DNA of 64,000 bases from Labedaea rhizosphaerae (GTDB lineage Bacteria; Actinomycetota; Actinomycetes; Mycobacteriales; Pseudonocardiaceae). The number at the start of each line of letters is the position of its first letter. The stretch's first letter is position 1. Below, one piece after another: positions 26,600 through 34,780 of the stretch. The position numbers and the translations under genes are program-made. The notes under the pieces are model-generated. The model had not been told where the DNA came from. It saw nothing but the letters and a program-made list of their open reading frames with translations, and did not search any database. The DNA is taken from assembly GCF_004362825.1 (NCBI RefSeq), contig NZ_SNXZ01000007.1, positions 372,001 through 436,000 of the forward strand, written 5' to 3'.

Positions 26600-26653
26600 G
26601 CTACGCCCCTCGACGTAGCCGGGCGGCGATTTCCGTACGCGTCGCGGCGTAGC
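26600..26653. promoter_or_regulatory. Pair of inverted repeats sharing a CGTAGC half-site
   Basis: GCTACG-8-CGTAGC at 26600-26619 and TACGC-6-GCGTA at 26636-26651; the sequence CGTAGC occurs at 26614 and again at 26648. They lie in the 146-bp gap between the histidine kinase gene (-) and the membrane protein gene (+). This is a plausible binding region for the neighbouring NarL-type response regulator. Confidence 0.4.
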
Positions 26654-26708
26654 GGGAGACGTCTCTCGCCGGACGCGGTGCGGGCGGCCCGGTGCCACGA
26701 TCGGCCGC

Positions 26709-27134
26709 ATGAAAAAGATCTTCACAGTACTGGCGTGGGTGCAGTTCCTCGCCGTGATCGTCCAGTTCTTCCTCGCCGCCACCGGCGCGGTCAAGACCTC
26801 GCCGACCGAGCAGGCCTTCAGCGCGCACCGCATGCTCGGCTACTCGATCCTGCTCGTCGCGGTCGTGGTCACGCTCGCCGGCGCGGTCGCCAAGATGCCG
26901 GGGCGGATCGTCGGCATGGCCGGCCTCGTCATCGGATTGGTGCTCGTGCAGGTGCTGATCCGTGAGGTCGCGAAGGCGATCGGCGACGACTCGACCGCCG
27001 GTGCCCTCGTCTTCGGCCTGCACGCGATCAACGGCCTGTTCCTCATGGGCCTGACCGAGCAGATCGCGCAGCGCGCGCGGAAGATCGCGTGGCCGCCGGT
27101 CGCCGAGGCCAGGCTCGGCCAGACCGCGTCGTGA
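26709..27134 (+). CDS. Small integral membrane protein (DUF6220-like)
   Basis: A 141-residue protein with four predicted membrane helices: FTVLAWVQFLAVIVQFFL at the start, then ILLVAVVVTLAGAV, AGLVIGLVLVQVLI and FGLHAINGLFLMGL. A conserved-looking His follows the first helix (FSAHRMLGYS) and another lies in the last helix; such His pairs can bind haem, but this is not proven. It resembles the DUF6220 family by pattern. Its stop overlaps the GTG of the multicopper oxidase gene, so the two proteins are probably made together and may act together in the membrane. Confidence 0.75.
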   Translation: MKKIFTVLAWVQFLAVIVQFFLAATGAVKTSPTEQAFSAHRMLGYSILLVAVVVTLAGAVAKMPGRIVGMAGLVIGLVLVQVLIREVAKAIGDDSTAGALVFGLHAINGLFLMGLTEQIAQRARKIAWPPVAEARLGQTAS

Positions 27135-29062
27135 CGACCGTCGTCTGGATCATCGTGGACTACGCCGTCACACTGCTCGGCGCCGTCGCGTGGTTCGCCG
27201 CGGCGGTCACGATGGTGGTGCGGCGTCCCAGGATCGCGCTCGTCCTCATGGCCGTGGCGCTGCTGGTGACGGTGGCCAGGGCGGTCCCGGTGGTGGTGCT
27301 CGCCGGCCGGGGCTGGTGGTTCGTGCAGGAGAAGGTGGTGCTCGGGCTGCCGATGGCCGCGGTGGCCGCGCTGGCGGCCGCGCTCGTCGCCGGACCACGG
27401 CTGCGGGCGCCGGCCACCGGCGCCCGGTCGTGGGAAGCCACCGACACCGCGGGCGTCGTCGCGCAGTTCACCGCCGCCTACGCCGCTGTGGCCGCCTTCG
27501 TGCTCACCCTCCTCATCGGATACCCGTTGACCCTCGACACCGCGCTGATCACCGTCGCGGCGGTGGTCGCGGCCGCGCTGTTGACCACCCGGGTGCTGCC
27601 GTCCCCGAAGGTGACCGAGCCGGCCGCGACCGGGATGTCCCGGCGGGGCTTCCTCGGCGTGGCCGGTGGCGTCGTGGTGGTCGGCGCGGCGGGCACCGGC
27701 GGGGTCCTGGCGGCGACGCGGCCGGCCGCGATGACGACCGACGGCGGCGGTCCCGCCGCGATGACGGGGTCGGCCGTCGCGGTCACGGACCTGCGTGGCG
27801 CCACCACGCCGGCACCGGGTGGCGTCCGGCGTCCCTACGTGTTGACCGCGCGGAAAGCCGTGGTGCGCTTGGATTCCGGGCGGGAGTTCGACGCGTTGAC
27901 CTTCGACGGCTCGGTGCCCGGCCCACCGATCACCGTGACGCAGGGGGATCTCCTCGAGGTCACGCTGATCAACCACGACATCGACGGTGGCGTGACCTTG
28001 CACTGGCACGGCTACGACGTGCGGTGCGGCGAGGACGGCGTGCCGGGTGTCACCCAGGAAGCTGTGGCGCCCGGCGGCCGGTTCGTATACCGGTTTCGCG
28101 CCGACCAGACCGGAACTTATTGGTACCACACGCATTACGAGTCGTACACGGGTGTGCAGCGAGGGCTCTACGGGCACTTCGTGGTGAAACCTCGCGAGGA
28201 CATCGAGCAGGTGGATCTGACGCTGTCCGTGCACACCTTCGACGGTGTCCCCGAGATCTCAGGTGGTGCCGAACACGTGGTACCCGCGGGCGCGCCGGTA
28301 CGGTTGCGGCTGCTCAACACCGACTCCGACCCGCACCGCTTCGCGTTGGTGGGCATGTCTTTCCGGGTGGTCGCCGTGGACGGCCGCGACCTCGTCCGCC
28401 CCGGCGTGATCAGCGAGAGGGGACTGCGCCTGGCCGCGGCGCGGCGTTACGACGTCGTGTTCGAGATGCCAGGCGGGCCCGTGGCCCTCGTGCTCGACGA
28501 CAGCGCTGCCACGGTGTGGTTGCGGCCCAAGGCAAACGCCCATGGTGGTTCTGTGTCCACACCGGACACCGCGGGGTGGCCTGAGCTGGACCTGCTGACG
28601 TATGGCGCCCCGGCCCGTGTCGCGCTGCCCACGGACGCGGCCGATCGCCACTTCACCATGGTGCTCGACCGCGAGCTGGCAATGGTCGACGGGACGCCGA
28701 TGTACGCCCACACGGTCAACGGCAAGGGGTATCCGTCGATACCTGACCAGCTCGTCACCGAAGGCGACGTCGTCCGCTTCACGCTCGTCAACCGAAGCCT
28801 CGCGAGCCACCCCTGGCACCTGCACGGCCACGCCGTGCTGGTCCTGTCGAAGAACGGGCAACGGTACTCGGGCAGCCCGGTGTGGGTCGACATCGTCGAC
28901 GTCGGCCCGGGAGACGTGTGGGAGGTCGCGTTCCGCGCCTCGAACCCGGGCATCTGGATGAACCACTGCCACAACCTGCCGCACGTGATGCAAGGGATGA
29001 TGTTGATGCTGCGCTACGAGGGCGTCACCAGCCCGTTCAAGGCCATGGAGATGTCGGGCTGA
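27131..29062 (+). CDS. Membrane-anchored multicopper oxidase
   Basis: A 643-residue protein. Residues 1-150 hold about four membrane helices. A twin-arginine-like segment (MSRRGFLGVAGG) followed by a hydrophobic run then precedes the oxidase part. All copper sites are visible: HWHGYDV at 291, WYHTHYES with His335 and its neighbour, HPWHLHGHA from 560, and HCHNLPHVMQGM from 612 with the type 1 Cys613, His618 and axial Met623. This is the pattern of a laccase/nitrite-reductase-like multicopper oxidase working outside the membrane. Substrate is unknown (metal ion, phenol or other reductant). The GTG start at 27131 overlaps the stop of the upstream membrane protein. A role in oxidative coupling of a natural product is possible, but a general copper or redox function is equally likely. 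Confidence 0.9.
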   Translation: MTTVVWIIVDYAVTLLGAVAWFAAAVTMVVRRPRIALVLMAVALLVTVARAVPVVVLAGRGWWFVQEKVVLGLPMAAVAALAAALVAGPRLRAPATGARSWEATDTAGVVAQFTAAYAAVAAFVLTLLIGYPLTLDTALITVAAVVAAALLTTRVLPSPKVTEPAATGMSRRGFLGVAGGVVVVGAAGTGGVLAATRPAAMTTDGGGPAAMTGSAVAVTDLRGATTPAPGGVRRPYVLTARKAVVRLDSGREFDALTFDGSVPGPPITVTQGDLLEVTLINHDIDGGVTLHWHGYDVRCGEDGVPGVTQEAVAPGGRFVYRFRADQTGTYWYHTHYESYTGVQRGLYGHFVVKPREDIEQVDLTLSVHTFDGVPEISGGAEHVVPAGAPVRLRLLNTDSDPHRFALVGMSFRVVAVDGRDLVRPGVISERGLRLAAARRYDVVFEMPGGPVALVLDDSAATVWLRPKANAHGGSVSTPDTAGWPELDLLTYGAPARVALPTDAADRHFTMVLDRELAMVDGTPMYAHTVNGKGYPSIPDQLVTEGDVVRFTLVNRSLASHPWHLHGHAVLVLSKNGQRYSGSPVWVDIVDVGPGDVWEVAFRASNPGIWMNHCHNLPHVMQGMMLMLRYEGVTSPFKAMEMSG

Positions 29063-29145
29063 TGCGGGCAGGAGCGGGTGGTCCAGCCGACCGCGAGGCA
29101 GAGGGTGCCGGCCCGACCTCCTGCCCGGGTGGACCTTCGGAAGCC

Positions 29146-29161
29146 AGGCGGGCGACCGCCT
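29146..29161. terminator. Possible terminator hairpin between convergent genes
   Basis: AGGCGG-GCGA-CCGCCT, a perfect 6-bp GC-rich stem with a tetraloop, in the 139-bp gap between the multicopper oxidase (+) and the C-domain gene (-). A second, long-range inverted repeat GGGCAGGAG/CTCCTGCCC (29066-29074 and 29118-29126) is in the same gap. Confidence 0.35.
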
Positions 29162-29201
29162 CGGCGAAGCGAACCGACCGGTCACGACCGGCGCGCCTCG
29201 A

Positions 29202-31016
29202 TCAGCCGGGAGTGCGGCCGGTGCCGGTCGCCGTGGGTTCGGGCCAGGAGGCGAGATCGGCCGGGTCGGCCGGGGCGGTGGCGCACAGGACGTAGTGGCG
29301 TGGCGCAAGGGCCATCGGGTGTTCGGGCAGGGCCGCCATGCAGCGGGCATGGGCCTGCTCCGGGGTTCGGATGCCGTCCTTGGCCGCCACGAAGGCGACC
29401 AGCGGTCGGCCGTCCACGTCGGCGAAGACACGGGTCACGGCCGGGGCCAGCGCGTCGTCCACCAGGTCCTGCACCTTGCGCACATCCACCCAGCACGAGT
29501 CCAGGAAGATCCAGTCCGCCGACCGCACGGCCGTCTCCAGGCCGATCACCTCGCGCATCCGCTCGGGGTCGAGGTCCTCGTGCGCCGCGGCCACCACGAG
29601 CCGTTCGAACGCCAGCAGCAGCGACTCCGCCTCCTCGCGCGACACCACGCCGGTGTCCGCGCTCCACAGGTCGAGCTCCAGCCGGCCGTCGAGCCGGTTG
29701 AGCTCGAAGCGGACCGGGGCCGCATTGCGGTGCGCCGGGCGCCACCGCAACCGGGTCTCCGCGAGCGCGGCGTCGAGCTGCGCAGCGTCGAATTGCCTGG
29801 CACGCAAGGGCACCCTCGCTCCGGGGCCGGACGACTGGGTGACCAGGCTGTTGAACAACGGCTCGTACTTGAACAGCAGGCCGCGTTCGTGTGCGATGCG
29901 CTCGTCGAGCCGGGCCCGTTCCGACGCGTCGTACCGGGCGTTCCTGCTGGCTTCCAGGACCACGGTCCAGGCGCGCTTGACCAACGCGTCGAAGCTGCGC
30001 CCCGCGACCTCGACGCCCGCGATCGTGCCCTGGGCCACCGAACCGACGTAGTCGACCAGGTGGCGTTCGAAGCGGTTGCTCGACATCAGCGGGAGGATGA
30101 TCTCCCGGTCGCCGGTGCGGTGCGCGAGCACCGCGCAGATCGCGCCCAGCACGATGCCCTGCCCACTGGCCCTGGTGCGCGCCGCCACCTGCGCCACGGC
30201 CAGCGCGGCGGCCCTCGACGACAGCGCCACGGCCAGCGGGTCGCCGCCGGGCGTGGTGTCCGGCATGTCGTAGAGCCGCCGCGGGATGCGCTGCGTCCAG
30301 TGCTGCAGGTAGTCCTGGGCCGCCTGCGCCCGCCGCCGTTCGGTCGGTGTCGCCTCCAGCGCGGCCTGGTCCAGCGGCTGGTGGCGGGGCCCGCCCACCT
30401 GCCGCGTGGCCGGGTCGCCGACCAGTTCGGCGAACTCACGCTTGAGCACCTCGATCGCGCCGTGGTCGACGGCCATGTGCGACAACGCGGCCGCACACGC
30501 GATGACGGGGCCGTTCTGGTCCGGCGCCACCGCCACCACGACGTGCATGGGCGTCCCGGCCGGGTCCGGGTTGGCCCGCAGCCACCGAACGAGCGCCCCG
30601 GCCACGGCTACCTGGTCGCGCGGCCCCCACCGCCCGTCGCCGAGCACGCACACGTCCAGTGGCAGCGTCCCGGACGCCGCCACGACCTGCCGTCGCTCGC
30701 CGGTGAGCCGGTAGGTCGTGCGCAGGGTCTCGTGCCGCGCGCCGAGCACGGCGATGGTCTCGGTGACGTCGCCGACCGTGGCGCCGGGCGGCACCGGGAA
30801 CTCGACGCAGAGCATCGAGTAGAAGTGGTCGGGGACGTTGCCCAGCCACTGCGCGATGTTGATCTGGCCGAGGGTCAGCGGCCCCTCGGCCGCGCGCGTT
30901 CCGGTGAACGGGACGTGCGTCGTGCCGCGCGGCGTCAGCCGGACCCGCTGACGCCGGTGCCCTGGGTCGGTGTTTGTATCAGCGGCGGTGTCGGCGGAGG
31001 TGGGCACGGCGGTCAT
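29202..31016 (-). CDS. Stand-alone condensation-domain protein
   Basis: A 604-residue protein made only of a condensation/acyltransferase-type domain plus extra N- and C-terminal segments. The active-site region reads LSHMAVDHG: the first His of HHxxxDG is Ser179, while the catalytic second His (180) and the Asp are kept. An N-terminal GPLTLGQINIAQWLG matches the C1 motif. At the C-terminus (about 500-600) is a region I do not recognise. Lone C domains of this sort can form an amide or ester between an acyl group on a carrier protein and a free acceptor. It starts inside the stop of the T-TE gene (ATGA) and is the last gene of a six-gene minus-strand operon. Confidence 0.85.
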   Translation of the reverse strand: MTAVPTSADTAADTNTDPGHRRQRVRLTPRGTTHVPFTGTRAAEGPLTLGQINIAQWLGNVPDHFYSMLCVEFPVPPGATVGDVTETIAVLGARHETLRTTYRLTGERRQVVAASGTLPLDVCVLGDGRWGPRDQVAVAGALVRWLRANPDPAGTPMHVVVAVAPDQNGPVIACAAALSHMAVDHGAIEVLKREFAELVGDPATRQVGGPRHQPLDQAALEATPTERRRAQAAQDYLQHWTQRIPRRLYDMPDTTPGGDPLAVALSSRAAALAVAQVAARTRASGQGIVLGAICAVLAHRTGDREIILPLMSSNRFERHLVDYVGSVAQGTIAGVEVAGRSFDALVKRAWTVVLEASRNARYDASERARLDERIAHERGLLFKYEPLFNSLVTQSSGPGARVPLRARQFDAAQLDAALAETRLRWRPAHRNAAPVRFELNRLDGRLELDLWSADTGVVSREEAESLLLAFERLVVAAAHEDLDPERMREVIGLETAVRSADWIFLDSCWVDVRKVQDLVDDALAPAVTRVFADVDGRPLVAFVAAKDGIRTPEQAHARCMAALPEHPMALAPRHYVLCATAPADPADLASWPEPTATGTGRTPG

Positions 31017-31933
31017 CCGATCAGCTCGCGGAGCGCGACGGCGAGCCGCTGGTCGTCCGGGGCGCACTCGTGCACGCGGACCTCGGCGGCGGGCAGGTCC
31101 ACTGTGGACGGCCCGCTCGCGGTTGTGAACAGGTCCAGCACGCCCGGGTGCGGTCGCGGCGGCCAGCCACGGACCGCGTCCTCGATGCTCTGCCGCACGC
31201 GCAGCATGCGCTCCGCGGCCTCGACGGAGGTGTCCTCGGGCACCAGATCGTGTGCGCGCCAGACTGCCAGCGCCTCAACGGGATCCGACGACACCGGGCC
31301 TGGCGCCGGTTCGAGCAGGTCGTCGTCGAGCACCGCCAGCAGCCGCACCTCGTCGCCGAGCAGGACGGCCAGTTCGTGCGCGACGGCGGCCGCGGACGTG
31401 GTGGCGCCCAGCAGGTAGGGACCGGTGGCCTGCTCGGCGCGGATGGCGTCGAGGTAGGCGCGGGCCAGGTCCGCCACCGTGTCCAGCGGGCTCGTGCCAG
31501 CCCAGAAGCCCGCCGCCTGCAGGCCGTGCAACGTGTACTCGTCGCCCAGGGCCTGGGCCAGGTGGCCGTACACGCCGAGCTGCCCGTCCACCGGGTGCAC
31601 GAGGAACAGCGGGGGCTTGGACCCGTCGCCGTCCTGGATGGTCAGCAGCGGGCCGGTCACTCGCGCGTTCTGCTCACGCAGCAGGGCCGCGAGGGCCGCC
31701 ACGGTGGGCCGTTCGGTCATCACGTTCAGCGGGAGCTGGATCCCAAACTCCTCGAGCACGCCGTTGATCACCAACGCCGCGTCCAGGGAGTTGCCGCCCA
31801 CCCCGAAGAAGTCGTCCCGGATGCCGACGCCGAAGCCGAGGACGTGCTGCCACTGCCGGGCCAGCCACAGCTCCACCGGATCGCGTGGACGCTGGTAGCC
31901 GACGTCGGTCGCTTCATCGACGATTGGGTTCAT
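31013..31933 (-). CDS. Carrier domain-thioesterase didomain with damaged TE active site
   Basis: A 306-residue protein. Residues 20-85 are a carrier domain (FFGVGGNSL, phosphopantetheine Ser49). Residues 100-306 look like a type I thioesterase (PLFLVHPVDGQLGVYGHLA, then YTLHGLQAAG). The nucleophile motif GxSxG is replaced by G176-A-T178-T-S180, so the Ser is Thr, and the C-terminal His normally seen as GxH is missing (CAPDDQRL). The TE part is therefore probably not a normal hydrolase; it may have become a binding or docking module for the carrier domain, or it may use Thr. ATG overlaps the AMP-ligase stop upstream and its stop overlaps the C-domain gene. Confidence 0.87.
   Translation of the reverse strand: MNPIVDEATDVGYQRPRDPVELWLARQWQHVLGFGVGIRDDFFGVGGNSLDAALVINGVLEEFGIQLPLNVMTERPTVAALAALLREQNARVTGPLLTIQDGDGSKPPLFLVHPVDGQLGVYGHLAQALGDEYTLHGLQAAGFWAGTSPLDTVADLARAYLDAIRAEQATGPYLLGATTSAAAVAHELAVLLGDEVRLLAVLDDDLLEPAPGPVSSDPVEALAVWRAHDLVPEDTSVEAAERMLRVRQSIEDAVRGWPPRPHPGVLDLFTTASGPSTVDLPAAEVRVHECAPDDQRLAVALRELIG
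31098..31108. repeat. Palindrome TCCACTGTGGA (copy 6)
   Basis: Within the minus-strand T-TE gene, read there as Ser-Thr-Val-Asp. Confidence 0.8.
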
Positions 31934-33495
31934 TGCCGGGTCGCACCGCCATCGTGGTCAGGGTGATCATCGGGGTGATCAGGGGTGAGCCGCCAGCGCT
32001 GGGTCTTGCCCGACGCCGTGCGCGGGATCTTGTCGACGATCGTGAACTGCTTCGGGATCTTGTAGCCCGCCAGCCGCCGGCCGCAGTGCGCGGCCAGTTC
32101 GGCACGGCGGACGGTCACGTCGGGGTGCAGCACGACCTGCGCGCCCACCACCGAGCCGAGCGTCTGGTGCGGCAGGGCCATGGCCACCGCGTCGACCACC
32201 GCCGGGTGGCTGCGCAGCGCGGCCTCGACCTCGTCCGGGTCGACCTTCTCCCCGCCCACGTTGATGATGTCGTGCTCGCGGGGTTCGAGGTACAGGTAGC
32301 CGTCGCGGTCGAGGCGGCCGCGGTCGCCGACCGTGGCGAACCCGTCCGGCGTGGTCCGGACCGCGTGCCCGGTGAGGTAGTCGGCCAGGCCGACTCGTTG
32401 GGGGGTTCGCATGAACACCGTCCCGACGGTGCCCGGCGGTACCGGCGCGCCCCGGTCGTCCAGCACGCGGACCTGGGTGAGGACGCCGCGCCCGGTCGTG
32501 CCCGGCCGGGCGAGCCACTCGTCGCCCCGCGCCAGCGTCACGCCGATGCCCTCGGTCGCGCCGTAGAGTTCGTAAACCCGTTCGGGGCCGAGGAGCTCGA
32601 TCCACCCGCGTTTGGTGTCGGCGTCGCAACGGGCGGCGGTGTGCAGCACGGCCCGCAGGCTGGCGAAGTCCGCCGGGTCCGGGTCGGCGCCGCGGAGGAT
32701 CTCCCGCATGTGCGCCGGGGTGAGCTGCACCCATTCCACCGCGTACCGGCGGATCAGCTCGACCGTCCACTGTGGAGAAAAGAACGGCGCGAGGACGACG
32801 GTGTTGCGGTCCAGGATCGCGTCGACGAACGCCGTGAACGGCGCCGCGTGGTACAAGGGCCCCGCGATGAGCTGCCGCTGCCCGCTGCGCCAGCCGGTCT
32901 GGCGGATCACCAGCGACGGCGTCCGCGCCGCGTCGTAGCGCAGCGGGCCGGGCCGGGCCGAGATCCGCGGCAGACCTGTGCTGGCCCCGGTGGCCAGCAG
33001 GTAGGCCACGTCGCCGCCCGGCCGGGCGGGGTGGTCCGGGTGGGCTGGGTGATCGGAATGGGGCAGCTCCACCCGGTGCGGCCGCTGCTCGTCGTCGAGC
33101 AGGTGGACCGCGCCGAACCGGCGGCCCAGCACCCGCAGCAGGGCGTCGCGTTCGGCTTGCGGGGCGCCAGGGTTCAGCGGGAACACCGCGACCTCGGCGG
33201 CCAGCGCCGCCGCGATGCCGGTCGCGGCGGCCGGCGTGTTGGCCGCGAGGACGACGACACAGGGCCGCTCGTCACCGTCGAGCGCGGTGCGCAGCGCCTG
33301 CGCGGCCGACTCGACGGCCGTGCCGAACTCCCGCCACGCCAACACGTTCTCGGCCAGGCCCTCGTCGAAACCGATGAGGGCGGGCACGCCGGGGACCTCC
33401 CGGGCGGTGTCGGCGATCCGCCTGCGCACGGTGCTGCTCGTCGCTACGGGGCTGCTCGTCCCTACGGTGCTGCTCGTCCCTACGGTGCTGCTCAT
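31930..33495 (-). CDS. AMP-dependent ligase (acyl/aryl-carrier protein or CoA ligase)
   Basis: A 521-residue member of the ANL superfamily. It has VAYLLATGASTGLPR (A3, with Arg for the usual Lys), YELYGATEG (A5), VGDRGRLDRDGYLYLEPR (A7/A8 hinge region) and RTASGKTQRW with the catalytic Lys. It most resembles acyl- or aryl-activating ligases. Its N-terminus is a low-complexity 18-bp repeat. The ATG at 33495 is 2 bp after the stop of the A-fragment/carrier gene. It probably activates a carboxylic acid and loads it on one of the adjacent carrier domains (Ser49 of the T-TE or Ser132 of 33498-34007). Confidence 0.88.
   Translation of the reverse strand: MSSTVGTSSTVGTSSPVATSSTVRRRIADTAREVPGVPALIGFDEGLAENVLAWREFGTAVESAAQALRTALDGDERPCVVVLAANTPAAATGIAAALAAEVAVFPLNPGAPQAERDALLRVLGRRFGAVHLLDDEQRPHRVELPHSDHPAHPDHPARPGGDVAYLLATGASTGLPRISARPGPLRYDAARTPSLVIRQTGWRSGQRQLIAGPLYHAAPFTAFVDAILDRNTVVLAPFFSPQWTVELIRRYAVEWVQLTPAHMREILRGADPDPADFASLRAVLHTAARCDADTKRGWIELLGPERVYELYGATEGIGVTLARGDEWLARPGTTGRGVLTQVRVLDDRGAPVPPGTVGTVFMRTPQRVGLADYLTGHAVRTTPDGFATVGDRGRLDRDGYLYLEPREHDIINVGGEKVDPDEVEAALRSHPAVVDAVAMALPHQTLGSVVGAQVVLHPDVTVRRAELAAHCGRRLAGYKIPKQFTIVDKIPRTASGKTQRWRLTPDHPDDHPDHDGGATRQ
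32766..32776. repeat. Palindrome TCCACTGTGGA (copy 7)
   Basis: Within the minus-strand AMP ligase, in a third frame (Ser-Pro-Gln-Trp-Thr). Confidence 0.8.
33427..33492 (-). repeat. 18-bp in-frame tandem repeat at the start of the AMP ligase
   Basis: Three full units and one 12-bp partial unit of AGCAGCACCGTAGGGACG (minus strand), encoding SSTVGT repeats directly after the initiator Met. Unit number can change without a frameshift, altering the length of a flexible N-terminus. Confidence 0.9.
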
Positions 33496-33497
33496 CG

Positions 33498-34007
33498 CTA
33501 CCGCAGCAACTCCGCGAGCCGCCGCACGCTGGCGGCGTTCATGAATTCGAACACGTCGATCGAGCGGTCGAACTCCGTCTCGATCGCGGCGATGATCCCC
33601 AGCGCGGACAGCGAATCCCCGCCCAGCTCGAGGAAGTCGTCGGTGACGCCGACCGCGGGCACGGCCATCTGCGCCGACCAGATCTGCGCGACCCGGCGCT
33701 CCACCTCGTCGCGCGGGTCCTCGAACAGCGTGCACCGGCCGTCGGCCACCGCCGCGGCGAGTTCGTCCACGTCCAGCGCGCCGCCGGTCGTCGGGATCGC
33801 GTCGGTGACGAGCACCCCGGCGAGACCGTTGTCCTCGCCGAGCCGCTCACGCACGTGGTTGCGCAGCACCGGACCGCTGAGGTACTCGCTCAGCTCGACG
33901 GCCGCGACCGTGACCTCCCGCCCCTCGTGCCGCACCACGGCGGCTTCGGCGCGAGTGACCCCGGGATGGGCCGACAGCACCTCGGAGATCTCGGACGGGC
34001 TCACCAT
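33498..34007 (-). CDS. Fragment of an A-domain C-terminal subdomain fused to a carrier domain
   Basis: A 169-residue protein. Residues 1-90 match only the small C-terminal subdomain of ANL adenylation enzymes (SEISEVLSAHPGVTRAEAAVV, usually xEIExxLxxHPxVxxAAVV), including a remnant of the last part (DAIPTTGGALDVDEL) where the A10 lysine should be but is not. Residues 95-169 are an intact carrier domain (FLELGGDSLSALG, Ser132). No large A subdomain is present. The fragment may keep a docking surface for an in-trans ligase such as 31930-33495 or 34737-36260. The start overlaps the stop of the neighbouring hydrolase gene by 7 bp. Confidence 0.85.
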   Translation of the reverse strand: MVSPSEISEVLSAHPGVTRAEAAVVRHEGREVTVAAVELSEYLSGPVLRNHVRERLGEDNGLAGVLVTDAIPTTGGALDVDELAAAVADGRCTLFEDPRDEVERRVAQIWSAQMAVPAVGVTDDFLELGGDSLSALGIIAAIETEFDRSIDVFEFMNAASVRRLAELLR

Positions 34008-34780
34008 GTGCGCTCTCCTGTCAGCAGGGTGGTGACGAGTTGGTGCACCGAGGCGTCGCGCAGCAGATCGGTGTGCGCCACGTCGAGCACGATGTGCTCC
34101 CCGTCGGCTTCCGGTGGTTCGTGGTCGGCCGACGACACGATCGTCGGGGTGCCGTGGCGGGTGCCGAACCGGCCCGCGCTCGCCAGGAGCAAGTAGTCCA
34201 GGTAGGTGGTGAAGCCCTTGGTGAGTTCGCGGTGGAAGAACTCGTTGAGCCCCAACCGTGTGGCGAGCGTGCCCATCAGCGCGTCGTAGTGCTTGGTCAC
34301 CGCGGCGACGATGGCCGGCAGGTCGTCGGGGTAGGTCTGCGCCAGCTCGTCGGCGAGCAGCCGGGCGTCGTCGAGTTCGTCGGCGCTCAGGTGCGCGGCT
34401 GAGGCTTCCAGCGCCGCGGGCAGCTGGGCCGCGAGCGAATCCGCGGTCGTCGCCACGGCGTCGAACAACACCACTGCGGGCGCATCGTCGGCGGCGTCCG
34501 CGATGGCATCCGCCACGCAGGGAGCCAGCGCCGCACCCGCGCAGTAGCCCAGCACGGCGCGCACCGGGCGCCCGGTTGCCGTCACCTCGGCGACCCAACG
34601 GTGCACGCACTCGTCCAGGCCGCCGGCCACCGACTGTCCGATGTGGAGGAACGACGCGCCTGCGTCGACCCCGGCCGCGAGGTCGGCGAAGCCCGCGGCC
34701 GCGCGACCGCCGGGGAAGTCGAGGCACAGCACGAGATCAGGCCCTCGGCCGGACAGTTGCCGCCAGTTCGTCAGCTTCAC
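34001..34780 (-). CDS. Alpha/beta-hydrolase (thioesterase-like) with Cys in the nucleophile motif
   Basis: A 259-residue protein of alpha/beta-hydrolase type. The nucleophile elbow reads VLGYCAGAALAP, so Cys80 takes the place of Ser in GxSxG. A possible acid and a late His (DVAHTDLL) are present in the right order. Cys-type thioesterases are known in some NRPS systems, where the thioester intermediate favours attack by weak nucleophiles. The GTG start at 34780 has a GGAGG ribosome binding site but overlaps the ligase gene by 44 bp; no later start looks better. Substrate is likely a carrier-bound acyl group of this operon. Confidence 0.7.
   Translation of the reverse strand: MKLTNWRQLSGRGPDLVLCLDFPGGRAAAGFADLAAGVDAGASFLHIGQSVAGGLDECVHRWVAEVTATGRPVRAVLGYCAGAALAPCVADAIADAADDAPAVVLFDAVATTADSLAAQLPAALEASAAHLSADELDDARLLADELAQTYPDDLPAIVAAVTKHYDALMGTLATRLGLNEFFHRELTKGFTTYLDYLLLASAGRFGTRHGTPTIVSSADHEPPEADGEHIVLDVAHTDLLRDASVHQLVTTLLTGERTW

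Noticed and set aside
29063-29201. Small gene or RNA between the multicopper oxidase and the C-domain gene
   Set aside because: Only inverted repeats are seen; no start codon with a ribosome binding site and no conserved-looking frame.
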